Shown: positions 25,685 to 35,597, numbered from the stretch's first letter. The stretch: 64,000 bases of DNA from Mangrovicella endophytica (GCF_002893625.1 NZ_PKMZ01000006.1:62001-126000); one strand, 5' to 3'. Translations and numbers: made by a program. Notes: generated by a model not told the origin, from the sequence alone.

Positions 25685-26029
25685 GGAATCCTCCTTCCTC
25701 TCCGCGTCGACGCTTGCGTCTTCGCATGCCAGCTTCGCCCCGACGGCTCCCGCCCTTCTTGCGCTGGATCAATCGCATCGCGCCGGACGCCGTCCTCGCC
25801 TGCCGGCTCCGGCTCGGCCGGAGCCGGGGACGGTTGGGGGTTGACCGGCGTCAATGCGCCGCCGCCTTCGAAGACGTTTCTCCGATCGTCGGACCGGATG
25901 ATTGCGGGCTGATCGGTTCCGATGCCGCCATCGTGGCGGGGACCGCCTGTCTGGAAACGAGACCGGGAAGGCTGAGGCGCCGCCATCACGAAGTGCGCAT
26001 CAGCCTTCGACTTCAAAACGGATCATGCC
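25685..26029. other. Divergent promoter region DUF2892 / ftsH
   Basis: 345 bases without a supported gene. It contains the operator at 25841-25854 and a poorer site at 25759-25772 (TTGCGCTGGATCAA, first half-site TTGCG). Frames that cross it are antisense continuations. Confidence 0.5.
25841..25854. promoter_or_regulatory. FNR/FixK-type operator (TTGACCGGCGTCAA)
   Basis: Perfect TTGAC-N4-GTCAA palindrome in the DUF2892/ftsH divergent gap, 156 bases from the DUF2892 ATG and 175 bases from the ftsH ATG. The second, degenerate site at 25759 is 74 bases from the DUF2892 ATG, close to the spacing seen at other leftward targets, so the pair may divide the work. Confidence 0.76.
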
Positions 26030-27886
26030 ATGGCCACAGCCCCATCCAACCGCAAGCACGACTTTACCGTCTGGTACGTCTTTGTCGCCTTCCTGGCATT
26101 GATGCTGCTTCAGTGGGGGCTGGAGCGGATCTCGCCAGTCGAGGCCATCCCGTTCAGCCAGTTCCGTCAACTGGTGAGCGAGAACAAGGTCGCGGAGGTC
26201 GTCGTCGCGCCGGACCGGATCGACGGCACCCTCAGGGCGCCGCTGCCCAGCGGCAGGCTCGCCTTCGCGACGGAGCGCGTCGACGTCGGCCTTGCCGACG
26301 AACTGGCGGCGCATGGCGTGCGCGTCACCGGCGCGACGTCTGGCGGCTGGATTTCCACCATCCTCTCCTGGGTGCTGCCGGCCTTCTTCTTTTACCTCGT
26401 CTGGACGTTCCTCATTCGAGGAATGGCGGACCGCCACGGCCTTGGCGGCCTGATGACGATCGGGAAGTCGCATGCCAAGATCTATGTCGAGAAGGACACA
26501 AAGGTGACCTTCGCTGACGTCGCAGGGGTCGACGAGGCCAAGTTCGAGCTGCAGGAGGTGATCGCCTTCCTGAAGGATCCCAAGACCTTCGGCCGGCTGG
26601 GGGCGCGGGTGCCGAAAGGCATCCTTCTCGTCGGACCACCGGGCACCGGCAAGACGCTGCTGGCCCGGGCGGTCGCCGGCGAGGCCGGCGTCGCCTTCTT
26701 CTCCATCTCCGGCTCGGAATTCGTCGAGATGTTCGTGGGCGTTGGAGCGGCTCGCGTGCGCGATCTCTTCGAGCAAGCACGACAGGCTGCGCCCTGCATC
26801 ATCTTCATCGACGAAATCGATGCGCTCGGCCGCAGCCGCGCCCCCGGCCTGGCCGGCGGATTCGACGAGAAAGAGCAGACGCTGAACCAGCTGCTCGCCG
26901 AACTCGACGGATTCGATCCGAGCTCCGGCGTTATCCTGCTGGCCGCCACCAACCGGCCGGAGATACTGGACCCCGCGCTGCTGCGCGCTGGTCGCTTCGA
27001 CCGGCAGGTGCTCGTCGACCGGCCCGATCACAGCGGGCGGCTCGCGATCCTGCGCGTGCATGCCCGCCGTATCCGCCTCGCCGCCGAAGTCGATCTCACC
27101 AAGGTCGCGGGCCTCACCACCGGCTTCACCGGTGCCGACCTCGCCAATCTTGTCAACGAGGCGGCGATCGCCGCGACGCGGCGCAATGCCCCGGCGGTCG
27201 GCTTTGACGATTTCACCGCAGCGATCGAACGGATCGTCGCCGGCATCGAGAAGAAGAGCCGCGTGCTCGGCAAGGAGGAGCGGCGGCGCGTCGCCTATCA
27301 CGAAATGGGCCATGCGCTCGTGGCTTCGGCGCTTCCCAGCGTGGATCCGGTGCAGAAGGTTTCGATCGTTCCTCGCGGTGTCGGAGCTCTCGGCTATACG
27401 ATGCAGAGACCGACCGAGGACCGCTTTCTGCTTTCGTCGAGCGATCTCGCCGATCGCCTCGCGGTGCTGATGGGCGGGCGGACGGCGGAGCGGCTGATCT
27501 TCGGCGACGTCTCGACCGGAGCGGCCGACGATCTGCAGCGGGCGACGGAGGTCGCTTTCGAGATGGTGGTCAAGTACGGGATGGACGCAACCGTGGGTGA
27601 GAGGACCTATGTCGCCTCTGCCGAGAACCTCCTGATGAGATCTCGGCCTCAGACGATCGATGCGTCGGAAGCGTCCGGGCGAGAGATCGATCTGGCTGTA
27701 CGCCAGCTCATCGAGCAGGCAGGCCGGCACGCGCGGGACATCCTCGAGCAGCGCCGATCCGACCTCGAAGCGGGCGCTGCGCTGCTGCTCCAGAAAGAAA
27801 CGCTGACGGCCGAAGAGTTCGCGCCGCTGCGACGGCGGGGCGGCACAAGCCAAGGCGGCGAAGCCGTACCGCAAGCCGCAGCCTGA
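26030..27886 (+). CDS. ftsH: FtsH-type ATP-dependent zinc metalloprotease
   Basis: 618 residues. Two transmembrane helices (about 13-29 and 110-130) enclose a periplasmic domain. AAA domain: Walker A GPPGTGKT (202-209), pore aromatic in the SEFVEMFVG segment, Walker B IIFIDEID (257-264), SRH region ending GRFDRQ. The protease zinc site is HEMGH (424-428) rather than the usual HEAGH, with Asp in [11 protein letters not shown] as third ligand. The C-terminus is short for a housekeeping FtsH. Its setting beside a metal pump and stress genes suggests a second, conditionally expressed FtsH for damaged membrane proteins. The P1B-type ATPase gene follows after 12 bases. Confidence 0.93.
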   Translation: MATAPSNRKHDFTVWYVFVAFLALMLLQWGLERISPVEAIPFSQFRQLVSENKVAEVVVAPDRIDGTLRAPLPSGRLAFATERVDVGLADELAAHGVRVTGATSGGWISTILSWVLPAFFFYLVWTFLIRGMADRHGLGGLMTIGKSHAKIYVEKDTKVTFADVAGVDEAKFELQEVIAFLKDPKTFGRLGARVPKGILLVGPPGTGKTLLARAVAGEAGVAFFSISGSEFVEMFVGVGAARVRDLFEQARQAAPCIIFIDEIDALGRSRAPGLAGGFDEKEQTLNQLLAELDGFDPSSGVILLAATNRPEILDPALLRAGRFDRQVLVDRPDHSGRLAILRVHARRIRLAAEVDLTKVAGLTTGFTGADLANLVNEAAIAATRRNAPAVGFDDFTAAIERIVAGIEKKSRVLGKEERRRVAYHEMGHALVASALPSVDPVQKVSIVPRGVGALGYTMQRPTEDRFLLSSSDLADRLAVLMGGRTAERLIFGDVSTGAADDLQRATEVAFEMVVKYGMDATVGERTYVASAENLLMRSRPQTIDASEASGREIDLAVRQLIEQAGRHARDILEQRRSDLEAGAALLLQKETLTAEEFAPLRRRGGTSQGGEAVPQAAA

Positions 27887-27898
27887 GCGCCGCCGTCC

Positions 27899-29770
27899 AT
27901 GTCCTGGAATGCCGCCGATTTGCAGCAGACCATCCGTCCATACCTCGTGAGCGTTGCAGCCGGTGGGCTCGCTCTGGGCCTCGGGGCGCGATCGGCGGGC
28001 CTGGACGGTGCAGCCGCGCTGATCCTGTCGTCCGCGGTCCTGTTGGTGCTCGCTGCCTTGGTCGTGGAGATCGGCTCTGGACTGAAGCATGGGGAGTTCG
28101 GCCTCGACGTCATCGCCGCGCTTTCGATGATCACCGCGCTCGTGGTCGGTGAAGTCTTCGCTGCGGCGATCGTCGCGCTGATGTACGCCGGCGGACAGTA
28201 CCTGGAGATCTTCGCCGAGCGCCGGGCACGGCGGGAGATGACGGCGCTGCTGGACCGCGTGCCGCGCTCGGCCCTGCGTGAGACTGCTAGCGGGCTGGAG
28301 CCGGTTCCAATTGCTGCCATTGCGGCCGGAGACCGGCTGATGATACGCGGCGGCGACACTGTGCCGGTGGACGGACGGGTGACGGACGGTCTCTGCGTGC
28401 TCGACGAGTCCGCGCTGACCGGAGAGGCCATGCCTGTCCGGCATGCCGCTGGCGACCGGATTCTGAGCGGCACAGTCAATATCGCTGACGCCTTTCGGAT
28501 GGTCGCGATGCGGACGGCCGACCAAAGCACCTTCGCCGGCGTCGTTAGGCTGGTCGAAGCGGCGCAGCGCTCACGCTCGCCGATGACTCGCATGGCGGAC
28601 CGCTACGCCCTCGGATTCCTGGCCGCGACACTGCTCATGGCGGGGGCCGCTTACGGTCTGACCGGGGATGCGACCCGTGCCGTCGCGGTGCTGGTGGTGG
28701 CGACGCCCTGTCCGCTGATACTCGCGGTCCCCGTGGCGCTCCTCGCCGGCATGTCGCGCGCGGCAGCGCAGGGCGTGCTGGTCAAGGGGGCGAAGGCGCT
28801 GGAGACATTGGCGCGGATCAAGGTGATCGTTCTCGACAAGACCGGCACGCTCACCGAAGGGCGGCCGCGGCTGGTCGTCATCCGCCCCTCAGGAGGCCTG
28901 CTGCAGGACGAGCTCCTGCGGCTTGCCGCGTCGCTGGATCAGGCTTCGCCGCATCCGATCGCACAGGCCATCGTGGCAGAGGCAAAGACCCGCAAGCTGA
29001 CGCTCGCAGCTCCCGTGGCGACATCGGAACGTCCGGGCGAAGGCCTTGCCGGGCAGGTCGATGGGCGCGCCGTGGTGGTCGGCGGGCGCCAGTTCGTCGC
29101 CGGCCGGCTCGGCGTGGCGGCTGGCATCGGGGCGGAGGCAGGGCCGGGCGAATTGGTGGTCGCTGTCGGCGTGGATGGCCGGTTCGCTGGCGAACTCGTC
29201 TATGCCGATCCCGTGCGCAGCGGCATGATGCACCTAATCGATCGCCTGCGCTCGCTCGGCGTCGAGCGGCTGGTGCTCGCCACCGGCGACCGCCGAGAGG
29301 TTGCTGCCGCGGCCAGCGCCGGCCTCGGCTTTGATGCCGTTCGCGCGGAGCTGACGGCGGAGCGCAAGGTCCTCCTCGTTCTCGCCGAGCGCAAGCACGG
29401 CCCGGTGATGATGATCGGCGACGGCGTCAACGATGCGCCTGCGCTGGCTGCCGCAGATCTCGGGCTCGCTATGGGCGCCCGTGGCGCCGCCGCCTCGGCG
29501 GAGGCGGCGGACATGGTGCTCCTCGTCGATGATCTCGCGCGCGTCCTGCCAGCTATGAAGGTCGCGCGGCGTACGCGGCACATCGCGCTGCAAAGCGCGC
29601 TGGCCGGCATCAGCCTCTCAACGCTTGGAATGCTCGCCGCTGCGGCAGGCCAGATCAGTCCGGTCGAAGGCGCTCTGCTGCAGGAGGCGATTGATGTGGC
29701 CGTCATTCTCAATGCGCTCCGGGCGCTCGGCGCCGGCCGAAGGGAGCGTCGGGGGACCTGGCTCACCTGA
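27899..29770 (+). CDS. P1B-type heavy-metal ATPase, TPC class
   Basis: 623 residues, no N-terminal metal-binding domain. TGEA (174-177), metal-site TPC (269-271, ATPCPLILAVPV), phosphorylation Asp313 in DKTGTLTE, HP motif (SPHPIAQAI), GDGVNDAPAL, and QEAID (595-599) in the last helix. TPC together with QE-x2-D marks the P1B-5 subclass; its studied member, Sinorhizobium Nia, exports nickel and iron and is expressed in nodules. Unlike Nia, no C-terminal hemerythrin domain is present. Substrate here is inferred as Ni/Fe. Starts 12 bases after ftsH, so an ftsH-ATPase operon is likely. Confidence 0.88.
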   Translation: MSWNAADLQQTIRPYLVSVAAGGLALGLGARSAGLDGAAALILSSAVLLVLAALVVEIGSGLKHGEFGLDVIAALSMITALVVGEVFAAAIVALMYAGGQYLEIFAERRARREMTALLDRVPRSALRETASGLEPVPIAAIAAGDRLMIRGGDTVPVDGRVTDGLCVLDESALTGEAMPVRHAAGDRILSGTVNIADAFRMVAMRTADQSTFAGVVRLVEAAQRSRSPMTRMADRYALGFLAATLLMAGAAYGLTGDATRAVAVLVVATPCPLILAVPVALLAGMSRAAAQGVLVKGAKALETLARIKVIVLDKTGTLTEGRPRLVVIRPSGGLLQDELLRLAASLDQASPHPIAQAIVAEAKTRKLTLAAPVATSERPGEGLAGQVDGRAVVVGGRQFVAGRLGVAAGIGAEAGPGELVVAVGVDGRFAGELVYADPVRSGMMHLIDRLRSLGVERLVLATGDRREVAAAASAGLGFDAVRAELTAERKVLLVLAERKHGPVMMIGDGVNDAPALAAADLGLAMGARGAAASAEAADMVLLVDDLARVLPAMKVARRTRHIALQSALAGISLSTLGMLAAAAGQISPVEGALLQEAIDVAVILNALRALGAGRRERRGTWLT

Positions 29771-29790
29771 CTGTCCTTTGTTTCACGCTC

Positions 29791-29811
29791 CTGCTCCTTC
29801 CGGAGCGGCAG
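29791..29811. terminator. Hairpin between convergent genes
   Basis: CTGCTCC-TTCC-GGAGCGGCAG, a 7-bp stem with one bulged G, 20 bases after the metal-ATPase stop and before the convergent arcC stop. No clear U-run; weak candidate. Confidence 0.3.
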
Positions 29812-29963
29812 AGGCCTTCCCCGGATGCTCGCACCCGAACCCGCCGAATGTCGAACGTCTGACCATCATCGGCTCGGCAGGTGGCTGCCGGGCAATGTGG
29901 CAAGCTGAAGGTTCGACAGGATTGTCTCGGCGCCGCCCGCTATCCGGCAGGATCGGCTTAAGT

Positions 29964-30872
29964 TTACCGCGCCTCGATCCGCGTCCCCTGTGTCCCCGCC
30001 ACGATCGCCGGCGCATCCTCCAGCCGGCCGATGGCCGCGGGGCGCCCGGTCGCCTCCGCAAAGGCGAGGGCCGCCGAGAGTTTCGGTCGCATCGAGCCGG
30101 CCGGGAAGCGCGCGGGTGAGAGCGAGGCGGGTGTTCCCAGCCGGATCGCCCGGGCATCCGGCGTGCCGAACGCGTCGTAGACCGCATCGACATCCGTCAG
30201 GAGCAAGAGCATGTCGGCGCCGAGACCGCGAGCCAGGAGATCGCTGGCAAAGTCCTTGTCGATCACGGCCTCCACACCCTGAAGGCTGCCATCCGGTCTC
30301 TCCACGACCGGTATGCCGCCGCCGCCGCCGCAGATTACCGTAACGTCGTGTTCGACGAGCATGGCGATCGTGGCCGCTTCCATGATCTTCACCGGCATCG
30401 GCGAGGCGACCACACGCCGCCATCCAACCCCATCCGGCGCCACGCACCAGCCGCGCTCGGCCTCCATGCGCCGGGCAGTCGCTTCGTCGTAAAGCGGGCC
30501 TATAGGCTTGGTCGGCCGGGAGAAGGCCGGATCGCTCCGGTCAACCTCCACGAGGGTGAGAAGGGTCGCCAGCGCTCGCCCCGGCAGGAGACCGGCGAGT
30601 TCCTGCTCGATCAGATAGCCGATCATCCCTTCGCTCTCGGCATCGAGGATGTCGAGGGGGTAGGCGCCGTCGGCGGGGCCTGCGGCGGCCTGCAGCGCGA
30701 GAAGCCCGACCTGCGGGCCGTTTCCGTGGGTGACGACGATCTGGTGTCCCGCTGCGACGAGTTCGGCCAGCGCCTTGGCGGCCTTTCGCACATTCGCTCG
30801 CTGGTTCTGCGCACTCGGCGGCTCACCTCGCCGGAGAAGAGCGTTCCCACCGAGCGCGACGGTGATGCGCAT
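29964..30872 (-). CDS. arcC: Carbamate kinase
   Basis: 302 residues, usual length for the family. Makes ATP from carbamoyl phosphate and ADP, the energy-yielding last step of the arginine deiminase pathway. N-terminal MRITVALGGNALLRRGEP carries the GGNAL nucleotide/phosphate loop; VVTHGNGPQVG and the central CGGGGGIPV segment are family signatures, as is the AVIDKD lysine-aspartate site. Start chosen at 30872, one base after the arcB stop. Last gene of arcDABC. Confidence 0.95.
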   Translation of the reverse strand: MRITVALGGNALLRRGEPPSAQNQRANVRKAAKALAELVAAGHQIVVTHGNGPQVGLLALQAAAGPADGAYPLDILDAESEGMIGYLIEQELAGLLPGRALATLLTLVEVDRSDPAFSRPTKPIGPLYDEATARRMEAERGWCVAPDGVGWRRVVASPMPVKIMEAATIAMLVEHDVTVICGGGGGIPVVERPDGSLQGVEAVIDKDFASDLLARGLGADMLLLLTDVDAVYDAFGTPDARAIRLGTPASLSPARFPAGSMRPKLSAALAFAEATGRPAAIGRLEDAPAIVAGTQGTRIEAR

Positions 30873-30873
30873 C

Positions 30874-31875
30874 TCAGCCCCCGATCGTGGCGACAAGAAG
30901 CGCCTTGATGGTGTGCATTCTGTTCTCCGCCTGATCGAAGACGATCGAGGCCGGCGACTCGAACACCTCCTCGGCCACTTCCATGCAGTCGATGCCGAAG
31001 CGCTTTGCGATGTCCTGCGCAACCGCAGTCTCGGTGTTATGGAAGGCGGGCAGGCAGTGCATGAACTTGACGTAGGGGTTCCCGGTGGCCTCCATCACGG
31101 CCGCAGTGACGCGGTAGGGCACGAGCATGCGGATGCGCTCCGCCCAGACCGACTCCGGCTCCCCCATCGAGAGCCAGACATCGGTGTAAAGGAAGTCGGC
31201 ACCGGCCACTCCCTGGCTGACGTCTTCCGTGACGGTGACACTGCCGCCGTTCTTGCCGGCGAGATCGCGCAGGTGGAGGACGAAGCCTTCGTCCGGCCAG
31301 AGCGGCTTCGGCGCGGCGATGCGCATGTCGATGCCGACCTTCGCGGCGCCGACGGCCAGCGAGCGCGCGACATTGTTGCGGCCGTCGCCGAGGAACGTCA
31401 CCGCCATGTCGGACAGGTGCTTGTGGGTGAACTCGCGCATCGTCATGAAGTCGGCCAGCGTCTGTGTGGGGTGCGCCTCGTCGGTCAGGCCGTTGTAGAC
31501 GGGTACGCCGGCATAAGCGGCGAGCTCCTCGACCATCGCTTGGCCTGCACCGCGAAACTCGATCGCGTCATAGATGCGGCCGAGCACCCGGGCAGTGTCC
31601 TTGATCGACTCCTTGTGGCCGATATGGCTGCCGGAGGGGCCGAGATAGGTCACGTGCGCCCCCTGGTCATAGGCTGCGACCTCGAAGCCCGTGCGCGTGC
31701 GTGTCGAATCCTTTTCGAAGATCAGCGCGATGTTCCTGCGCTGGAGGCACGGTTTCTCCGTACCGCTGGTCTTCGCCGCCTTCAGCTCGGCAGCAAGACG
31801 CAGGAGGAAGCGGATCTCAGGCGGCGAGAGGTCGTCCAGCGTCAGAACGCTGCGGCCGTGCAGATTGACAGGCAT
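30874..31875 (-). CDS. arcB: Catabolic ornithine carbamoyltransferase
   Basis: 333 residues. Converts citrulline and phosphate to ornithine and carbamoyl phosphate in the catabolic direction. Carbamoyl-phosphate loop STRTR (57-61), HPTQTLADF, ornithine-binding SMGE in the DVWLSMGE segment, and HCLPAFH near the C-terminus. The length (about 25 residues longer than anabolic ArgF) and the position between arcA and arcC support the catabolic type. Confidence 0.95.
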   Translation of the reverse strand: MPVNLHGRSVLTLDDLSPPEIRFLLRLAAELKAAKTSGTEKPCLQRRNIALIFEKDSTRTRTGFEVAAYDQGAHVTYLGPSGSHIGHKESIKDTARVLGRIYDAIEFRGAGQAMVEELAAYAGVPVYNGLTDEAHPTQTLADFMTMREFTHKHLSDMAVTFLGDGRNNVARSLAVGAAKVGIDMRIAAPKPLWPDEGFVLHLRDLAGKNGGSVTVTEDVSQGVAGADFLYTDVWLSMGEPESVWAERIRMLVPYRVTAAVMEATGNPYVKFMHCLPAFHNTETAVAQDIAKRFGIDCMEVAEEVFESPASIVFDQAENRMHTIKALLVATIGG

Positions 31876-31894
31876 GTCGGCAACTCCCGAAGCT

Positions 31895-33103
31895 TCAGGC
31901 CGGATCGCGGGCGAGGGGACAGGTCATGCAATGTCCGCCGCCGCGTCCGCGGCTGAGCTCGGCGCCCTCGACGGTAATGACCTCGACGCCAGCTCGGCGC
32001 AGGAGAGTGTTGGTGTAGACGTTGCGATCGTAGGCGATGACGACGCCGGGCTCGACCGCAATGACGTTGTTGCCATCGTCCCATTGTTCGCGCTCGGCCT
32101 CGCAGATATCGCCGCCGGTCGCCACCGTTCGCAGCCTCGGCAGACCCATCGCCTCGGCGACCACGTCGATGAAAGGTCGAGCTTCCTCAACGACTTCGAT
32201 CTGACCCTCCCGATCACCCGGCCGCAGCGAAAAGCTGCGCAGCCGATCGACGATCGGCGGAAAAAGCGTGACGAGGTCGCGGTCGCAGAAGGTGAAGACC
32301 GTGTCGAGATGCATGAAGCTGCGGTCGCGCGGCATCAGCGCCGCGACGACCCGCCTTGCCGTCCCGGTTGCGAAGAGGCGCTTGGCCAGAGCGCTCACCG
32401 CCTGCGGCGTTGTCCGCTCGCCCATTCCCACGAGGACGACGCCGTCGCCCACCGGCATGACGTCGCCGCCCTCCAATGTCGCCTGGCCCGGCTGCGAAAG
32501 GACGGTGAAGCCTGCGCCCGCGAAGCGAGGATGGAAACGGTAGATCGCGTCGACATTGAGCGTCTCCGGCCGGCGCGCGGGCCAGAACATCGAATTCACG
32601 CTGACTCCATCGTAGATCCAGCAGGAGCTGTCGCGGGTGAAGAGCTGGTTCGGCAGCGGCGGCAGCACGAAGTCCTGCGGCGCGAGCGACAGCCCGCTAA
32701 GTCCCACCGGCACGAAGGGAAGTTCGGCCCTGGTGACGCCGCCGACGAGATAGGTCGAGAGTTCCTGCGCCGGCATCTCGTCCAGCCAGGCACGGAGCTC
32801 GTCGAGCAGATCCCAACCGAGACGTTCCGGATCCAGTCGCTGGTCGAGCAGCCAACGCCTGGCCTCTGGCAGAGCCATGGTCTCCGCCAGAAGCGTCCCG
32901 AGATCGCGAACGGCGACGCCGCGTTCCTCGAGCGTATCGGTGAGGATGTCGTGCTCCTGGCGCGCCTTGCGGACCCAGAGGACGTCGTCGAAGAGGAGAG
33001 CATGGCAGTTGGCCGGCGTAAGGCGGCGCAGGCCGAGGTCGGGGCGATGGACGAGCACCTCGCGGAGCCGACCCACCTCCGAATGGACGCCGAGTATGGG
33101 CAT
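31895..33103 (-). CDS. arcA: Arginine deiminase
   Basis: 402 residues. Hydrolyses arginine to citrulline and ammonia. Motifs: [11 protein letters not shown] (substrate Asp loop), [15 protein letters not shown] (Glu/Asp site), MHLDTVFT (catalytic His) and the C-terminal nucleophile in [11 protein letters not shown], Cys395. The whole set of guanidine-group hydrolase residues is present, so the enzyme should be active. Between arcD (26-base gap) and arcB (19-base gap). Confidence 0.96.
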   Translation of the reverse strand: MPILGVHSEVGRLREVLVHRPDLGLRRLTPANCHALLFDDVLWVRKARQEHDILTDTLEERGVAVRDLGTLLAETMALPEARRWLLDQRLDPERLGWDLLDELRAWLDEMPAQELSTYLVGGVTRAELPFVPVGLSGLSLAPQDFVLPPLPNQLFTRDSSCWIYDGVSVNSMFWPARRPETLNVDAIYRFHPRFAGAGFTVLSQPGQATLEGGDVMPVGDGVVLVGMGERTTPQAVSALAKRLFATGTARRVVAALMPRDRSFMHLDTVFTFCDRDLVTLFPPIVDRLRSFSLRPGDREGQIEVVEEARPFIDVVAEAMGLPRLRTVATGGDICEAEREQWDDGNNVIAVEPGVVIAYDRNVYTNTLLRRAGVEVITVEGAELSRGRGGGHCMTCPLARDPA

Positions 33104-33129
33104 CGTTGTTTCTCTCGATGATCGTTATT

Positions 33130-34596
33130 TCAGAGCGGGCTGACGGCGCCGGTCCACATCTCGTAGGCGGCGAAGAGGCCGACCGCGACGAGGGCGACGG
33201 CGAGGACCATCTCGAACGGACCAAAGAGCCGCTCACGGTGCTCGCGCCGGGCGTAGGCGTAGAACGGCACGCCCACGGCATAGAGTACGGCGCACATGAA
33301 GATGTAGGCGGGTCCGGCGGCATAGACGAGCCAGAGGCCGTAGCCGGTCGCGACCAGTCCGAGGACCAGTCCGGTCCAGCGCGACTCGCCTTCCTTGTAG
33401 CTTTCGCCAGTGAAGGCGAGCTTCGCGGCATAGGCGCCGGAGAAGATATAGGGCACGAGGATGGCCGCCGAGGCGATCGAGAACAAAGCCTGGTAGGTGC
33501 TCTCGGCGAATAGCGTGATGATCAGGAACAGCTGCACGAGGCCGTTGGTGATCAAAAGCGAGGTGGAGGGCACGCCGTTCTCGCTCTCACGGGCGAAGAA
33601 CGCCGGCATCGTGCCGTCGCGTCCAGCTACATGCGGGATTTCGGCGGCGAGCAGCGTCCAGCTCAGGAATGCGCCGAGAACGGAGACGGCGACCGCCAAG
33701 TTGATCAGGATCGCGCCCCACGGGCCGACGACATGCTCGAGCACGCCGGCCATCGACGGATTCTTGAGGCTGGCGAGTTCCGGCCTCGTCATCACGCCGA
33801 GCGACAGGAGAGACACCAGCGCGTAAAGTGCGAGGCAGGTGAAGAACCCGACGCCGGTCGCGACGGCGACGTCACGCCGACGCTCCGCCCGGGCCGAGAA
33901 GACGCTCGCGCCTTCGATCCCGATGAACACCCACAGCGTGACAAGCATGGTGCTTTTCACCTGGGTGGTGATCGAGCCGAGATCGGCGGTGCCGAGGCCG
34001 GTCAGGTCGATCGAGAACACATCGATTTGGAAGGCGACGGCGGCGATCCCGATGAACAGCACGATCGGCGCGATCTTGGCGAGCGTGACGAGCGCGTTGA
34101 CCACCGCGGCCTGCCGGATGCCGGCGAGGATCAGCATGTGGATCAGCCAAAGCAGGAACGACGCGCCGAGCACCGCCTGCCACGTATTGCCCTCGCCGAA
34201 GCCGGGAAAGAAGTAGGAGAGGGCGCTGAACACCACAACGGCATAGGAGACGTTGCCGACCCAGGCGCTGATCCAGTAGCCCCAGGCGCTGTTGAAGCCG
34301 ATGAAAGGTCCGAAGCCTGCCCGGGCGTAAGCATAAGGGCCGGCGTCGAGCTCCGGCTTCCTGACCGCGAGCGTCTGGTAGACGAAGACGAGGGCGAGCA
34401 TGCCCGCCGCGGTGATGCCCCAGCCGATCAGGATGGCAAGCGGACCGGCGCCGGCAGCCATGTTCTGCGGAAGGCTGAAGACGCCCGAGCCGACCATCGA
34501 GCCGACCACGAGGGCGGTGAGTGCGCCCAGACGCAGCTTGCCTGATTTGGTGGCGGACGCGTCAGGCAGCCGCTCTCCGATGCTAGTCGTCACCAT
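33130..34596 (-). CDS. arcD: Arginine/ornithine antiporter (APC family)
   Basis: 488 residues, about 12 transmembrane helices. Begins with the APC signature GSMVGSGVFSLPQNMA (residues about 32-47), the unwound first helix that binds the amino-acid backbone, and has WVFIGIEGASVFSARA in the sixth helix. Exchanges external arginine for internal ornithine, so the pathway needs no energy for uptake. First gene of arcDABC; a TTGAC-N4-GTCAA site ends 64 bases before the ATG, matching the known FNR/ANR control of arginine deiminase operons. Confidence 0.93.
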   Translation of the reverse strand: MVTTSIGERLPDASATKSGKLRLGALTALVVGSMVGSGVFSLPQNMAAGAGPLAILIGWGITAAGMLALVFVYQTLAVRKPELDAGPYAYARAGFGPFIGFNSAWGYWISAWVGNVSYAVVVFSALSYFFPGFGEGNTWQAVLGASFLLWLIHMLILAGIRQAAVVNALVTLAKIAPIVLFIGIAAVAFQIDVFSIDLTGLGTADLGSITTQVKSTMLVTLWVFIGIEGASVFSARAERRRDVAVATGVGFFTCLALYALVSLLSLGVMTRPELASLKNPSMAGVLEHVVGPWGAILINLAVAVSVLGAFLSWTLLAAEIPHVAGRDGTMPAFFARESENGVPSTSLLITNGLVQLFLIITLFAESTYQALFSIASAAILVPYIFSGAYAAKLAFTGESYKEGESRWTGLVLGLVATGYGLWLVYAAGPAYIFMCAVLYAVGVPFYAYARREHRERLFGPFEMVLAVALVAVGLFAAYEMWTGAVSPL

Positions 34597-34660
34597 GATC
34601 GTTTCTCCCGGTCGTCAGAGTTGACGCAAGGGAGGGAACGCCGAGTTCCGCCTCGGCACT

Positions 34661-34674
34661 TTGACGCCGGTCAA
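34661..34674. promoter_or_regulatory. FNR/FixK-type operator (TTGACGCCGGTCAA)
   Basis: Perfect TTGAC-N4-GTCAA palindrome, 64 bases before the arcD ATG. Same spacing (64-65 bases) as the sites before the genes at 2585 and 8147. No gene lies on its right for almost 600 bases. Rightmost site found. Confidence 0.82.
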
Positions 34675-35251
34675 TCGCCGACGCTGCCGGTGCCCTGAAC
34701 GGAACCGAGCCGACGGGCAGCCAGGCTGCTCGTCGTCATGGATTCGAGCCCCGCTCGATCTGGGCAGCGGTAGCCAAGTATCGCACGGAGCATGTGCCTG
34801 AGGTTCGGTCTGAGAGTCGCATGAGAGGGTGGAGGTGCGAGGCCACCGGCGATGGCCGCCGCACCGTCTCGCGAAGATCTTCGGATCGCCCGGGGCAAGT
34901 TCCGCAGACGCTCCGTCCAGCCAGCTTGTCGACCAGCTCGTGACCCGCACGGCGGAGGGCGGAGGCATTCGTCCAGCGTGACGGTGACGTCGAGCTACCT
35001 CGATGCCGGGAAAACGGGAGCACCGCCTCACGCCGCGTCAGTGCATGGACGGTTCACACCGAAGCATTCCAAACGACCGGCGCTCCGGAGGCCGATCCCC
35101 GATTTCTTGATGTACCCGCTTCCGCCATGACCGAGTTGGCGGCCCGGCCTCGGTCGCGGCGTGGTCGCCTCCAAGCATGTTTTCCCGCGCTGCAGCGCAG
35201 CTATCGCAGAAAGGCCTTCCAGCGCGCACCCTCCCTGCGCGCCGGTTCCCG
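34675..35251. other. Gap without a supported gene
   Basis: About 580 bases between the arcD operator and the next gene. Open frames on both strands lack ribosome binding sites and have the Arg/Pro-rich make-up of non-coding GC-rich DNA. No repeats or strong hairpins noticed. Confidence 0.4.
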
Positions 35252-35554
35252 TCAGGGCTTCTGCGCCCGCACCGCCGGCCGTTTGCGGGTGGCGGCAAGG
35301 ACGAGAACACCTGCACCCACGCCCGCGAGGGCCCATTTGATCGGCAGCACATCGGCCGTCTCGCTGCGGATCGGCAGAACGGTGACCGAACCGCGGTCGT
35401 CCTCGACGCCGACTTTGCCCTGCGCCTTGGCTGCCTCGATCGCCTGCGGCGAGACCACCCACTCGGCGCCTCTAAAGCGGTCGAGCGCCATGAAGCCTCC
35501 TCCCACCACCAGCGCGGCGACGACGGCAAGAACCAGACGGACTGCAAGGGACAT
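35252..35554 (-). CDS. Small membrane protein of unknown function
   Basis: 100 residues. An N-terminal helix (SLAVRLVLAVVAALVVGGG) and a C-terminal helix (about 72-90, WALAGVGAGVLVLAA) flank a roughly 45-residue charged segment, then a basic tail. This could be a double-spanning protein or a secreted domain with two anchors. It begins 43 bases after the stop of the larger exported protein encoded upstream on the same strand, so the two may work together. No family recognised. Confidence 0.6.
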   Translation of the reverse strand: MSLAVRLVLAVVAALVVGGGFMALDRFRGAEWVVSPQAIEAAKAQGKVGVEDDRGSVTVLPIRSETADVLPIKWALAGVGAGVLVLAATRKRPAVRAQKP

Positions 35555-35597
35555 GAAGCTGCTTTCAGGCAATAGGACAGTTGGGGTTGGCGCGGCG

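Noticed and set aside
25759-25772. TTGCGCTGGATCAA upstream of the DUF2892 gene
   Set aside because: One half-site has two mismatches (TTGCG); mentioned as possible second site but not counted among the eight.
26000-28525. 841-codon antisense frame under ftsH
   Set aside because: Fully antisense to ftsH and the metal ATPase, rich in Arg/Asp/Gly; a product of high GC and codon bias.
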